In this document: positions 7,490-13,686 of the stretch, piece by piece
Layout: each line of letters begins with the position of its first letter
Position numbering within the stretch: position 1 is the first letter of the stretch
Notes under the pieces: generated by a model
Database searches by the model: none
What the model was told of the DNA's origin: nothing
Seen by the model: the letters and a program-made list of their open reading frames with translations, nothing else
Translations under genes and position numbers: made by a program
NCBI GenBank assembly: GCA_003599475.1
Contig: QZKK01000027.1
Span: forward strand, 1-14,468
DNA length: 14,468 bases
Direction of reading: 5' to 3'
Source: Desulfobacteraceae bacterium
GTDB taxonomy: Bacteria > Desulfobacterota > Desulfobacteria > Desulfobacterales > SURF-15

Positions 7490-8329
7490 CTACAGGACGA
7501 TTTCCTTGTGCCTGGACGAATGGCACTGGATATTTACGGCAACGGGGATGCTGGCGATGTGGCCCGCCATGGTCCCGATATGGACCGCAAGCGCCGTGGT
7601 GTTTCCGCCCAGCCCCTGGGGCCCGATGCCCGAGCGGTTGATCTCCTCCAGCCACTCTTTCTCGATCGCATCGAGCCTCGGATCCGGGTTGGCGCTTCCC
7701 ACCGCCCGAAGCAGCGATCTCTTGGCAAGAAGCGCCGTTTTTTCGAGGGTACCCCCGATGCCGACGCCCACGATGATCGGAGGACACGGTTTTCCTCCCG
7801 ATTCGATGACCCGCTGAACCACGTAATCCTTGACCCCCGTGATGCCTTCGGACGGGGAAAGCATCGTCACCCGGCTCATGTTTTCACCGCCGCCTCCTTT
7901 CGGGGCAACGGTGATCTTCAATTTCTCACCGGGGACGATTGCGTAGTGGATCATCGCCGGAGTATTGTCCCCGGTATTTTGCCTTGTAATCGGGTCGCAG
8001 AGGCTTTTTCGAAGATATCCTTTTTCATACCCCCTGCGGACCCCCTCGTTCACCGCTTCCTCCAGGGGGCCCCCCGTTACATGGACGTCCTGTCCGATCT
8101 CCAGATAGACCACCGCCATCCCGGTATCCTGGCACATGGGAATCCGTTCGTCGCAGGCAATGCGGGCGTTTTCGACAAGACGCCTCAGGATCTCCTTTCC
8201 GATTGGCGAGCTCTCCGTCTCGATCGACTGCTCCAGCGCACCGAGCACGTCTTCCCCGAGTTCGGTATTGGCTCGAATCGCAAGGTCGCAAACCGATTGT
8301 ATGATCTTCGACACAGGTATTTCCCGCAT
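7490..8329 (-). CDS. Class I fumarate hydratase (or related hydro-lyase), alpha subunit with [4Fe-4S] cluster
   Basis: A 279-residue alpha chain equivalent to the N-terminal catalytic domain of class I fumarases and TtdA. Three conserved cysteines positioned to ligate the labile [4Fe-4S] cluster are visible: Cys66 in PMCQDTG, Cys182 in GKPCPP and Cys269 in QCHSSRH. The KGGGGENMSR and GIGGT segments are also characteristic. The cluster leaves one iron free for substrate, which makes these enzymes oxygen-sensitive and typical of anaerobes. ATG at 8329 has AAGGAG five bases upstream. The beta gene follows after 10 bp. It lies downstream of the sdhCAB set and a DUF1847 gene, so the product of SdhA (fumarate or a substituted fumarate) is the likely substrate. 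Confidence 0.92.
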   Translation of the reverse strand: MREIPVSKIIQSVCDLAIRANTELGEDVLGALEQSIETESSPIGKEILRRLVENARIACDERIPMCQDTGMAVVYLEIGQDVHVTGGPLEEAVNEGVRRGYEKGYLRKSLCDPITRQNTGDNTPAMIHYAIVPGEKLKITVAPKGGGGENMSRVTMLSPSEGITGVKDYVVQRVIESGGKPCPPIIVGVGIGGTLEKTALLAKRSLLRAVGSANPDPRLDAIEKEWLEEINRSGIGPQGLGGNTTALAVHIGTMAGHIASIPVAVNIQCHSSRHKEIVL

Positions 8330-8357
8330 TTCTTCTCCTTACCGAGTACACATTTTC

Positions 8358-8430
8358 CACGGAGAACACGAAGGGTACCAAGTTGGATTTATGATATTTT
8401 TATTTCTTCGTGTTCTTCGTGCCCTTCGTG
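8358..8430. repeat. Nonamer repeat (TTCTTCGTG) arranged as an imperfect hairpin
   Basis: Three direct 9-base units, TTCTTCGTG, TTCTTCGTG and CCCTTCGTG, occupy 8404-8430. Two inverted units, CACGGAGAA and CACGAAGGG, occupy 8358-8375. Pairing 8358-8375 with 8404-8421 gives 15 of 18 matches around an AT-rich 28-base loop. Alternatively 8367-8375 pairs perfectly with 8422-8430. It fills the 113-bp gap between the DUF1847 gene and the fumarase alpha gene. No T-run follows, so a standard terminator is not supported. Confidence 0.75.
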
Positions 8431-8442
8431 GAAGAAACAACA

Positions 8443-9141
8443 TCAGCCGTCTGTTTCGAGGGCCGTCTTCAGCGAGCGGTAGTAGCTGTCGATATTGTAG
8501 ATGGCCGCAAGGGGGTTGTGGCCCAGAAGGCGATCTTTTACAGCAAAAACGGTGCAGGGGGCTTCCGCATATTTCAGAAACAGGGAATCGTGACCGACGC
8601 AGAGACCCATCATGATGTTGAACTCTGTTTTTGAAGCATTGACGACGAACGCCTGCGCAATCGGGTTGCACATGGATTCGAAAGAGCCGATACGGATCTT
8701 TTGCGCGTCGGTGACCCCGATGAACTCTTTGGGAGTCCTGCCGGTCTTGCAGACGGCAGAGACCACTTCAAATCCATTGTTTGTCAGGATGGACTCCACG
8801 GCTTTCGCTTCCTTGCGGAGGCCGATGCAAAACACGAACCCGAGCCGGCGATACTTCATCTTTTTGGCAAACTCGATGATCTCGATGATCCGGGGCTTCA
8901 AGGGCCTCGTTCTTTCGTATCCAAGCTCCCGATCGGTATACCCTTCCCCTTCCTGAATCGACGCCTGCCTGGCGAACATCGCGACTTCGGGATCTTTCAG
9001 CGCCTCGAGCGCCTTCCGAACCGATTCTTCATAATTGACGGTGGCGCAGAAGGACGGAGCATTTCCGTTCTCGTTGGTGCAGATGCGTTTGGGGGGGTCA
9101 AACGGGCATTTCGCACAACCTGCAAGCTCTTCTTTCATCAT
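8443..9141 (-). CDS. DUF1847 family putative metal-binding protein
   Basis: A 232-residue protein that I assign to DUF1847, a family of predicted metal-binding proteins of anaerobic bacteria and archaea with no established function. It is rich in cysteine: Cys9, Cys12, Cys21 and Cys32 form an N-terminal C-x2-C-P-x7-C-x10-C set, and Cys105, Cys131 (AVCKTG), Cys158 (SMCNPIAQA), Cys181 (GLCVGHDSLF) and Cys196 (APCTVFAVKDR) follow in the conserved core. There is no signal peptide or membrane segment, so it is cytoplasmic. The ATG at 9141 has AAGGAG six bases upstream. It sits between sdhB and the fumarase alpha gene, which suggests a link to these iron-sulfur enzymes, for example in cluster supply or repair, or in electron transfer; this is inference from position only. 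Confidence 0.8.
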   Translation of the reverse strand: MMKEELAGCAKCPFDPPKRICTNENGNAPSFCATVNYEESVRKALEALKDPEVAMFARQASIQEGEGYTDRELGYERTRPLKPRIIEIIEFAKKMKYRRLGFVFCIGLRKEAKAVESILTNNGFEVVSAVCKTGRTPKEFIGVTDAQKIRIGSFESMCNPIAQAFVVNASKTEFNIMMGLCVGHDSLFLKYAEAPCTVFAVKDRLLGHNPLAAIYNIDSYYRSLKTALETDG

Positions 9142-9156
9142 CGTGATCTCCTTCGA

Positions 9157-9198
9157 GTTCAGTGTTCAGTGTTCGGTGTTCAGGTTTCGGGTTTCAGC
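9157..9198 (+). repeat. Six-unit degenerate heptamer tandem repeat
   Basis: Six uninterrupted 7-base units read GTTCAGT, GTTCAGT, GTTCGGT, GTTCAGG, TTTCGGG and TTTCAGC. The array begins 15 bp upstream of the DUF1847 start, beyond its ribosome-binding site, inside the 128-bp gap after sdhB. Confidence 0.85.
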
Positions 9199-9270
9199 CA
9201 CATCCCCGCGTCCACACGTCTCCGGGTCTCCGCGTCCTGCTCTTCCCGTCCCCGCGTCTCCTTGTCTTCC
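9199..9270 (+). repeat. C-rich GTCTCC/CCGCGTC degenerate repeat
   Basis: A pyrimidine-rich stretch in which GTCTCC, CCGCGTC and GTCCCC-like words recur at roughly 8-base intervals (for example CGTCTCC, GGGTCTCC, GCGTCC, CCGTCC, GCGTCTCC). It follows the heptamer array directly and runs up to the sdhB stop codon (9270-9272), so the whole gap between sdhB and the DUF1847 gene is repetitive. Confidence 0.55.
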
Positions 9271-10004
9271 TATTCGCCGGAGCCGGAACCGGTTTTAAAT
9301 CGCCCCTCTTTCGCCAGCGCGATGAAATGAGCGACATCGATTTCCTTCGGGCACACGAACGAGCATGCCATGGAGGAGTGGCAGCGGTAGACCCCCTGTT
9401 CGCTGTAAAGGATTTCTTCCCGCTCTTTCTTTTCCTCCTCCCTCGGATCCATCATCCGAACGATGCTGGCAAGCATCGCATTGGGGCCGAGAAATCCCTT
9501 GTGGCTGCTGATGCAGGCCGAAGCGCAGCAGAAGCAATTGATGCAACGTGTGGCGCTTACATAATGATCCATCTCGCCCGAGGTGATGGTGTAAGCCTCT
9601 CCCTGCTTCGATGACGGTGCCGGTCGGATGATGTAAGGCTTTGCCTGATTCACCCGGTCGTAAGCCTTTTCGAAATCGATCACCAGATCCCGGATCACGG
9701 GGGCAACCGGCAGTGGTTTGATTTCAAAGGTTTTCGTGTCGAAGTAGGAGATCGCATTTTCGACCAGCAGTTCACAGGCCAGCATCGGCTTTCCATTCAC
9801 CACCACCGAACAGGTGCCGCACTGCCCGTGTTCGCAGGAGGAATTCCATGCGAACGTGGCATCCTGTTCATCGTTGATTTTGCGGAAGACATCGACAAAC
9901 CGCAGGATCCGGCCGGCCTCGACCCGATAAGTCTGAATCCAGGAACGGCTCAGCTCCGGATCGTACCGATGAATTTTCAGTGTCAGTGCATAGGTCTGTT
10001 CCAT
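9270..10004 (-). CDS. sdhB: Succinate dehydrogenase/fumarate reductase iron-sulfur subunit
   Basis: A 244-residue iron-sulfur subunit that passes electrons from the FAD of SdhA to the quinone site in the membrane anchor. All three cluster motifs are seen: the [2Fe-2S] ligands Cys57, Cys62, Cys65 and Cys77 (SSCEHGQCGTC and MLAC), the [4Fe-4S] ligands Cys154, Cys157, Cys160 and Cys164 (CINCFCCASAC), and the [3Fe-4S] set Cys208, Cys214 and Cys218 (CHSSMACSFVCPKEID). Cys164 is followed by Ile where the family usually has Pro, a small variation. The ATG at 10004 has GAGGAG five to six bases upstream, only 9 bp after the sdhA stop, so the two are tightly coupled. Whether the complex works as succinate dehydrogenase or fumarate reductase cannot be told from this subunit. 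Confidence 0.94.
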   Translation of the reverse strand: MEQTYALTLKIHRYDPELSRSWIQTYRVEAGRILRFVDVFRKINDEQDATFAWNSSCEHGQCGTCSVVVNGKPMLACELLVENAISYFDTKTFEIKPLPVAPVIRDLVIDFEKAYDRVNQAKPYIIRPAPSSKQGEAYTITSGEMDHYVSATRCINCFCCASACISSHKGFLGPNAMLASIVRMMDPREEEKKEREEILYSEQGVYRCHSSMACSFVCPKEIDVAHFIALAKEGRFKTGSGSGE

Positions 10005-10013
10005 TTTTCTCCT

Positions 10014-11810
10014 CTAATACTTTCTTGCGATCATCCCGAAGTGCTCGCGGTGCCCGCCCCCGGCCTGATAGATGCTCATATCCACGGGGCGACCCCCCGT
10101 TTCGATCTGACCGAAGACGGGCATCGAAATCAGGGTGTGATCGTTGAATGCATCCAGGCGTTCCGGGAAATCCTCCCGGTAGTGCGCACCTCTGGACTCT
10201 TTTCGATTCAGCGCAGCCTGGGCAATGACCAGAGAAACCGAAAGCAGGTTGTCCAGCTCCCAGCGTTGGATCAGTTCGGGGTTCATGGTCAGGCTTTTCT
10301 GCGAAAGCCCGGTGTTGCCGACCCGCTCCTTGAGATGCCGAATGGTTTCGATGGCTTCCGTCAACCCTTTTTCGGTCCTGAAAACCCCCACTTTTGCCGT
10401 CATGGTGGTTCTGAGGATCTCCCGAATCGTTCCGAGGTTCTCCCTTCCTCGGGCCTCCAGGTAGGCGGAAAACTTGGCTTCCGCAAACGACCCCTTGGGC
10501 TCCGGGGTCTTCCGGGATTTGTCGGATAGATATCCCAGAATTCTTTCTCCGGCAAATTTCCCCATCGTGATCAACTCGAGGATGGAGTTTGTCCCCAATC
10601 GGTTGAACCCGTGAAAACTGGCCGCCGCGCATTCTCCGACGGCAAAAAGCCCCGGAATGATTCCGAGCGTGCGGTCTTGAACTTCTCCGAATTCATTGGT
10701 GGGGATCCCGCCCATGTGGTAGTGGTTGCTGGGTCGGATCGGACACAGGTCGGTCTTCGGATTCAGGTTGACAAACTTCTTGAAAAAGCCGGAAACTTCC
10801 GGGATCTGCTCGTCATGGATGTTTTTCGGCAGATGGCGCAGATCGATCCATACGTGCTCGATTCTGTGATCCGGGTTTAAAACGCCCCGGCCTTCTCGAA
10901 TTTCCGTCTCGATGGCACGCGCGACGAGATCCCGCGGGGCCAATTCCTTCATTTTGGGCGCATACCGTTCCATGAACGGTTCAAGTTCTCTGTTTCTGAG
11001 GATTCCCCCAACCGAACGCAGGGTCTCGCTGGCCAGTATTCCCGGTCCGACGATTCCCGTCGGGTGGAATTGAACGGCCTCCGGATCCATAACCGGAAGC
11101 CCGGCCTCTAGCACCAGAGAGAGCCCGTCGCCGGTGTTCTGACGGCAGTTGGTGGTTACCTTGAAGACCTGCCCGCTTCCGCCGCATGCAAACACCGTTG
11201 CCTTCGAAAGGATCCGGACGAATTCCCCTTCCTTTATGCGAAGTGCGATACAGCCTGCACAGAGGCCGTCTTTGAGCAGAAGTTCGGCCGCCACGGTCTG
11301 GTTCATGAAAGTGATGCCCCGCTTCAGGGTCTGCCCCCAATGGGTATCCATGATCCCTTTTCCGGTTCGGTCCGCCTCGAACACCGCCCGATAGGCAGAG
11401 GCCTCGCCGAAATTGACCGTATGCCCTCCGAAGGTCCGCTTGCCTAAACGGCCGAGATTGTCCCGGCTCAAATGCATCCCGCTATTTTCAAGCCATACGA
11501 TCTGCTCCCAGGAAGCCTCGCTGATTTTCCGGACCACATTCTGATCCGCCATGCAATCGGACCCCTTCCAGGTATCGAACATGTGGTAGATCGGCTTGTC
11601 GGCAGGATCTTTCGGGTCAACGGCCGCAAGCCCTCCCTGGGCGGCGGCGGTGTGGGACTTTTGAGGATGAGGAACCTTGGTCAGAGCGATCACGCGGGTA
11701 TGCGGCTGCTTCTCCAGAATCTCGGCTGCGCATCTCAGACCCGCACCTCCGGCTCCGATGATCAGCACATCGCAGCGCAGGGTAGCGGCCGTTTTAAGCA
11801 ATTTTTTCAT
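10014..11810 (-). CDS. sdhA: Succinate dehydrogenase/fumarate reductase flavoprotein subunit
   Basis: A 598-residue flavoprotein oxidising succinate (or reducing fumarate) on the cytoplasmic face of the membrane. It shows the dinucleotide-binding motif IIGAGGAGL (17-25), the histidine for covalent FAD attachment (His53, in KSHTAAAQGG), the dicarboxylate site HPTG (249-252), the catalytic arginine in ELAPRDLVARAI (Arg293), SNHYHMGG (about 361-368), and the GTNSILE loop; the C-terminus has the helical cap ending in SRGAHYREDFP. All key residues expected of a working SdhA/FrdA are present. I start at the ATG at 11810 (MKKLLKT), with GGGGAG eight bases upstream; an in-frame ATG at 11864 would add 18 residues partly encoded by a repeat and is not favoured. 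A substituted succinate such as methylsuccinate cannot be ruled out as substrate. Confidence 0.94.
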   Translation of the reverse strand: MKKLLKTAATLRCDVLIIGAGGAGLRCAAEILEKQPHTRVIALTKVPHPQKSHTAAAQGGLAAVDPKDPADKPIYHMFDTWKGSDCMADQNVVRKISEASWEQIVWLENSGMHLSRDNLGRLGKRTFGGHTVNFGEASAYRAVFEADRTGKGIMDTHWGQTLKRGITFMNQTVAAELLLKDGLCAGCIALRIKEGEFVRILSKATVFACGGSGQVFKVTTNCRQNTGDGLSLVLEAGLPVMDPEAVQFHPTGIVGPGILASETLRSVGGILRNRELEPFMERYAPKMKELAPRDLVARAIETEIREGRGVLNPDHRIEHVWIDLRHLPKNIHDEQIPEVSGFFKKFVNLNPKTDLCPIRPSNHYHMGGIPTNEFGEVQDRTLGIIPGLFAVGECAAASFHGFNRLGTNSILELITMGKFAGERILGYLSDKSRKTPEPKGSFAEAKFSAYLEARGRENLGTIREILRTTMTAKVGVFRTEKGLTEAIETIRHLKERVGNTGLSQKSLTMNPELIQRWELDNLLSVSLVIAQAALNRKESRGAHYREDFPERLDAFNDHTLISMPVFGQIETGGRPVDMSIYQAGGGHREHFGMIARKY

Positions 11811-11841
11811 TGTCGAAACTCCCCATCGGGCAGGACGGCAT

Positions 11842-12000
11842 GCGTTCAGAGGTTCAGCGTTCAAAAGTTCACCGTTAAGAAGTTCGACGTTTCGAGGTGT
11901 GCATCGCCCGTCGCAAAGTGGCAGTGGAACAGGGACTTTCCCTAAGCGCCATGCCTTGTTGCTTCAACCCTGAACCTTGGAACCCTGAACCCCTGAACGG
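11842..12000. repeat. 159-bp intergenic element with 35-bp imperfect inverted arms
   Basis: Arm one (11842-11876) reads GCGTTCAGAGGTTCAG and onward; arm two (11966-12000), read on the opposite strand, begins CCGTTCAGGGGTTCAG. Aligned by hand, 28 of 35 positions match without gaps. Both arms consist of drifting GTTCAGN heptamers. The 89-bp centre (11877-11965) shows no coding potential. The element lies 5 bp after the sdhC stop and 31 bp before the sdhA start. In RNA it would fold into a long stem. It shows no transposase, and target duplications were not seen. Confidence 0.7.
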
Positions 12001-12005
12001 TTGCT

Positions 12006-12833
12006 TCATATGGATATGGTCAGTTTGATCCCCACCCATGCAAACACGGCCATTACAACGGAGACAGCCAGGATGATGATGTTCCGCAGGGATCTCGACG
12101 AAACATAGTCCCTTGCGATGGAAACCAGGCCGTATCCGCCGTGAAACAGCACACTGAGCACAAGCCCGATATCGACGAGTTTAATGAAGGAGCTCTGCAT
12201 TCTTGCCACAACTACGGAAGCCTCGTGCCCGGCACTCAAATTCAGGTGCATGAAAAGCATGTGAGAGGGAATCATCACCAGCATGAACGCCGCGGTGATT
12301 CTTTGAAGCTTCCATGCCGCAGAGGAAGCTGTCTTCCAGATTTTGGACCAAAGCGCCGTCATCAGGCTGGCGGCCACAATCACTGCGGTCAACCAGAAAA
12401 ATCCCGCAGTCACCGTCTGATTGCCGAGAACCATCATCAATGCAAGAAGAAGCAAATAAGCCGTCGATAGGCCCAAGATCCATCTTCTGAGCGTTTCGTC
12501 CTGCCGGTTGCCGAAGCTCTCGTAAAGGATCAGGCGCCCCCCGTTGAAGGCGTGAAGAACGACCGGAACCGCGAGCGCCCATTCCAAAAAGACAAATATG
12601 AAAATCTGGAAAAACCTCATTTTGGCATCGTAGGCTTCCGGCACACGAAGAAACGTCAGCGTGTAGATGTGAAAGAGGACATACATCACCAACAAAATTC
12701 CGGTGATGCGATGAATCCATGCCAGGATAAACGGCCATCCCCGTGCTTTTGCATAGGACGAGACGACCGGTAGATTTTCCAGCCTTGGGAGCATGAATTT
12801 TTCAATTCTCTGAGACAGCGTATCCGTGGCCAC
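12006..12833 (-). CDS. sdhC: Succinate dehydrogenase/fumarate reductase membrane anchor, apparent SdhC-SdhD fusion
   Basis: A 275-residue integral membrane protein anchoring SdhAB and carrying the quinone and heme b sites. Seven hydrophobic segments are seen at about 36-59, 74-99, 117-137, 143-163, 174-197, 216-240 and 250-272. The first half resembles SdhC: IHRITGILL (Arg42) and LHAFNGGRL, whose His94 aligns with the SdhC heme ligand of E. coli (His84). The second half resembles SdhD: QRITAAFML (Arg178) and LFHGGYGLVSIARDYV, whose His231 aligns with the SdhD heme ligand (His71) and whose Asp-Tyr matches the quinone-site pair. Segment 4 would be the linker. There is no separate sdhD. I chose the GTG at 12833 because AGGAGG lies eight bases before it, 22 bp after the regulator gene; an internal ATG at residue 14 is the alternative. 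Confidence 0.88.
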   Translation of the reverse strand: MATDTLSQRIEKFMLPRLENLPVVSSYAKARGWPFILAWIHRITGILLVMYVLFHIYTLTFLRVPEAYDAKMRFFQIFIFVFLEWALAVPVVLHAFNGGRLILYESFGNRQDETLRRWILGLSTAYLLLLALMMVLGNQTVTAGFFWLTAVIVAASLMTALWSKIWKTASSAAWKLQRITAAFMLVMIPSHMLFMHLNLSAGHEASVVVARMQSSFIKLVDIGLVLSVLFHGGYGLVSIARDYVSSRSLRNIIILAVSVVMAVFAWVGIKLTISI

Positions 12834-12855
12834 TCCGATTTCCTCCTGTTCGCGG

Positions 12856-13557
12856 TCAATACGTTTCGTATGAGGGTTCCTGGGCTTCCAAATACTCGAT
12901 GAATCGTTCAAACGCAACATCGATGTGGTTCTTGACCAAACCATCCAACACAGCCGGATCTGTATGGTCGTCCTGAAAAAGATCGTAGATCTTCTGATGG
13001 ACGGAAAGCGACTTCTGTAAATCTTCCCTGTAGTACTGGTAGGAAAATTGAAACCACATGCTGTGCATGCGCAACGTCTTTAAAATCGTAATCAGCACTT
13101 CATTTCGCGATGCGGAGATGAAAACATCATGAAAGAGCAGATGATTTTTCCAGTAGATCTTTATCGCGCCCACTCGAACAGCCCTTTCCATGTTTCGAAG
13201 GGACTGCAGCATGCGCTTTTTGTCTTTACCACTCATTTTCCCGCAGGCTTGCCTCGCCGCGAGCCCCTCCAGAACCGATCGGACCGGAAAATTTTCTTCG
13301 ATATCCTTGCGAGTGATCTTCCGGACACATGTACCCCTTCTCGGTACGATCGTGACCAGGCCCTTCTTTTCGAGGTCTCGATAGGCTTCGCGCAAGGGAG
13401 AACGACTGACGCCGAACTTTTTTTGAAGCTCGGTCTCAACCAGCCTGTCGCCCCCTTTCAGGATCCCTTCGAGAATGGCATCTGAAAGAATCTGAGACAC
13501 CTGCTCGCCGAGAACGCGGTTTTTCAATCCAACCTGTTCGATCCCTTCCGTGGACAT
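12856..13557 (-). CDS. GntR-family transcriptional regulator, FCD (FadR-like) subfamily
   Basis: A 233-residue regulator. The N-terminal winged helix-turn-helix spans about 16-80, with the recognition region ETELQKKFGVSRSPLREAYRDL followed by the wing LVTIVPRRGTCVRKIT. The C-terminal all-helical FCD ligand-binding domain (about 90-225) shows His143, His187 (SVHQ) and His211 (KNHID) at positions where the family binds a metal; the usual first ligand Asp (D-x3-H) is His139 here. FCD regulators typically respond to organic acids such as lactate, pyruvate, glycolate, malonate, citrate or acyl-CoA. ATG at 13557 has AAAGGGG and AGGAG upstream. It stands first in the unidirectional run and is 22 bp from sdhC, so it probably controls the cluster and its own transcription through the palindrome at 13643-13657. 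Confidence 0.92.
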   Translation of the reverse strand: MSTEGIEQVGLKNRVLGEQVSQILSDAILEGILKGGDRLVETELQKKFGVSRSPLREAYRDLEKKGLVTIVPRRGTCVRKITRKDIEENFPVRSVLEGLAARQACGKMSGKDKKRMLQSLRNMERAVRVGAIKIYWKNHLLFHDVFISASRNEVLITILKTLRMHSMWFQFSYQYYREDLQKSLSVHQKIYDLFQDDHTDPAVLDGLVKNHIDVAFERFIEYLEAQEPSYETY

Positions 13558-13642
13558 GATCCCCTTTGCTCCTGATGGAACGCTCGATGCTCGGGCGTGG
13601 GAGCACGATATCTTTTCAGAACTCTACTGCCGTATCGTATTT

Positions 13643-13657
13643 TGTCGACCGTCGACA
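13643..13657. promoter_or_regulatory. Perfect 15-bp palindrome, candidate operator for the GntR/FCD regulator
   Basis: TGTCGAC-C-GTCGACA is a perfect inverted repeat of two 7-base arms around one central base. Its size and TGT...ACA ends fit the operators known for FadR/FCD-type GntR regulators. It lies 86 bp before the regulator start and would overlap the transcription start of the candidate promoter, as expected for a repressor site. Binding is inferred. Confidence 0.55.
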
Positions 13658-13686
13658 TCTTTAACGGCTCTTTGACTCGGTGTCAA
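13658..13686 (-). promoter_or_regulatory. Candidate sigma70-type promoter for the regulator-sdh cluster
   Basis: On the minus strand, TTGACA (13686-13681) matches the -35 consensus exactly and is followed after 17 bp by TAAAGA (13663-13658), a weak -10. The -35 overlaps the stop codon of the upstream radical SAM gene, and TTGAC-N5-GTCAA (13672-13686) forms a second, shorter inverted repeat. The -10 match is poor, so the call is tentative. Confidence 0.35.

Noticed and set aside
9157..9270. Possible CRISPR array
   Set aside because: The units are 6 to 9 bases without spacers of constant length, and no cas gene is present.
11811..11864. N-terminal extension of SdhA by 18 residues
   Set aside because: It partly translates the inverted-repeat element, and the ATG at 11810 has a better-placed GGGGAG and fits the family start just before the FAD motif.
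12834..12944. Extension of the sdhC frame into the regulator gene
   Set aside because: It would overlap the well-supported GntR gene by about 90 bases; the GTG at 12833 has AGGAGG at a good distance.
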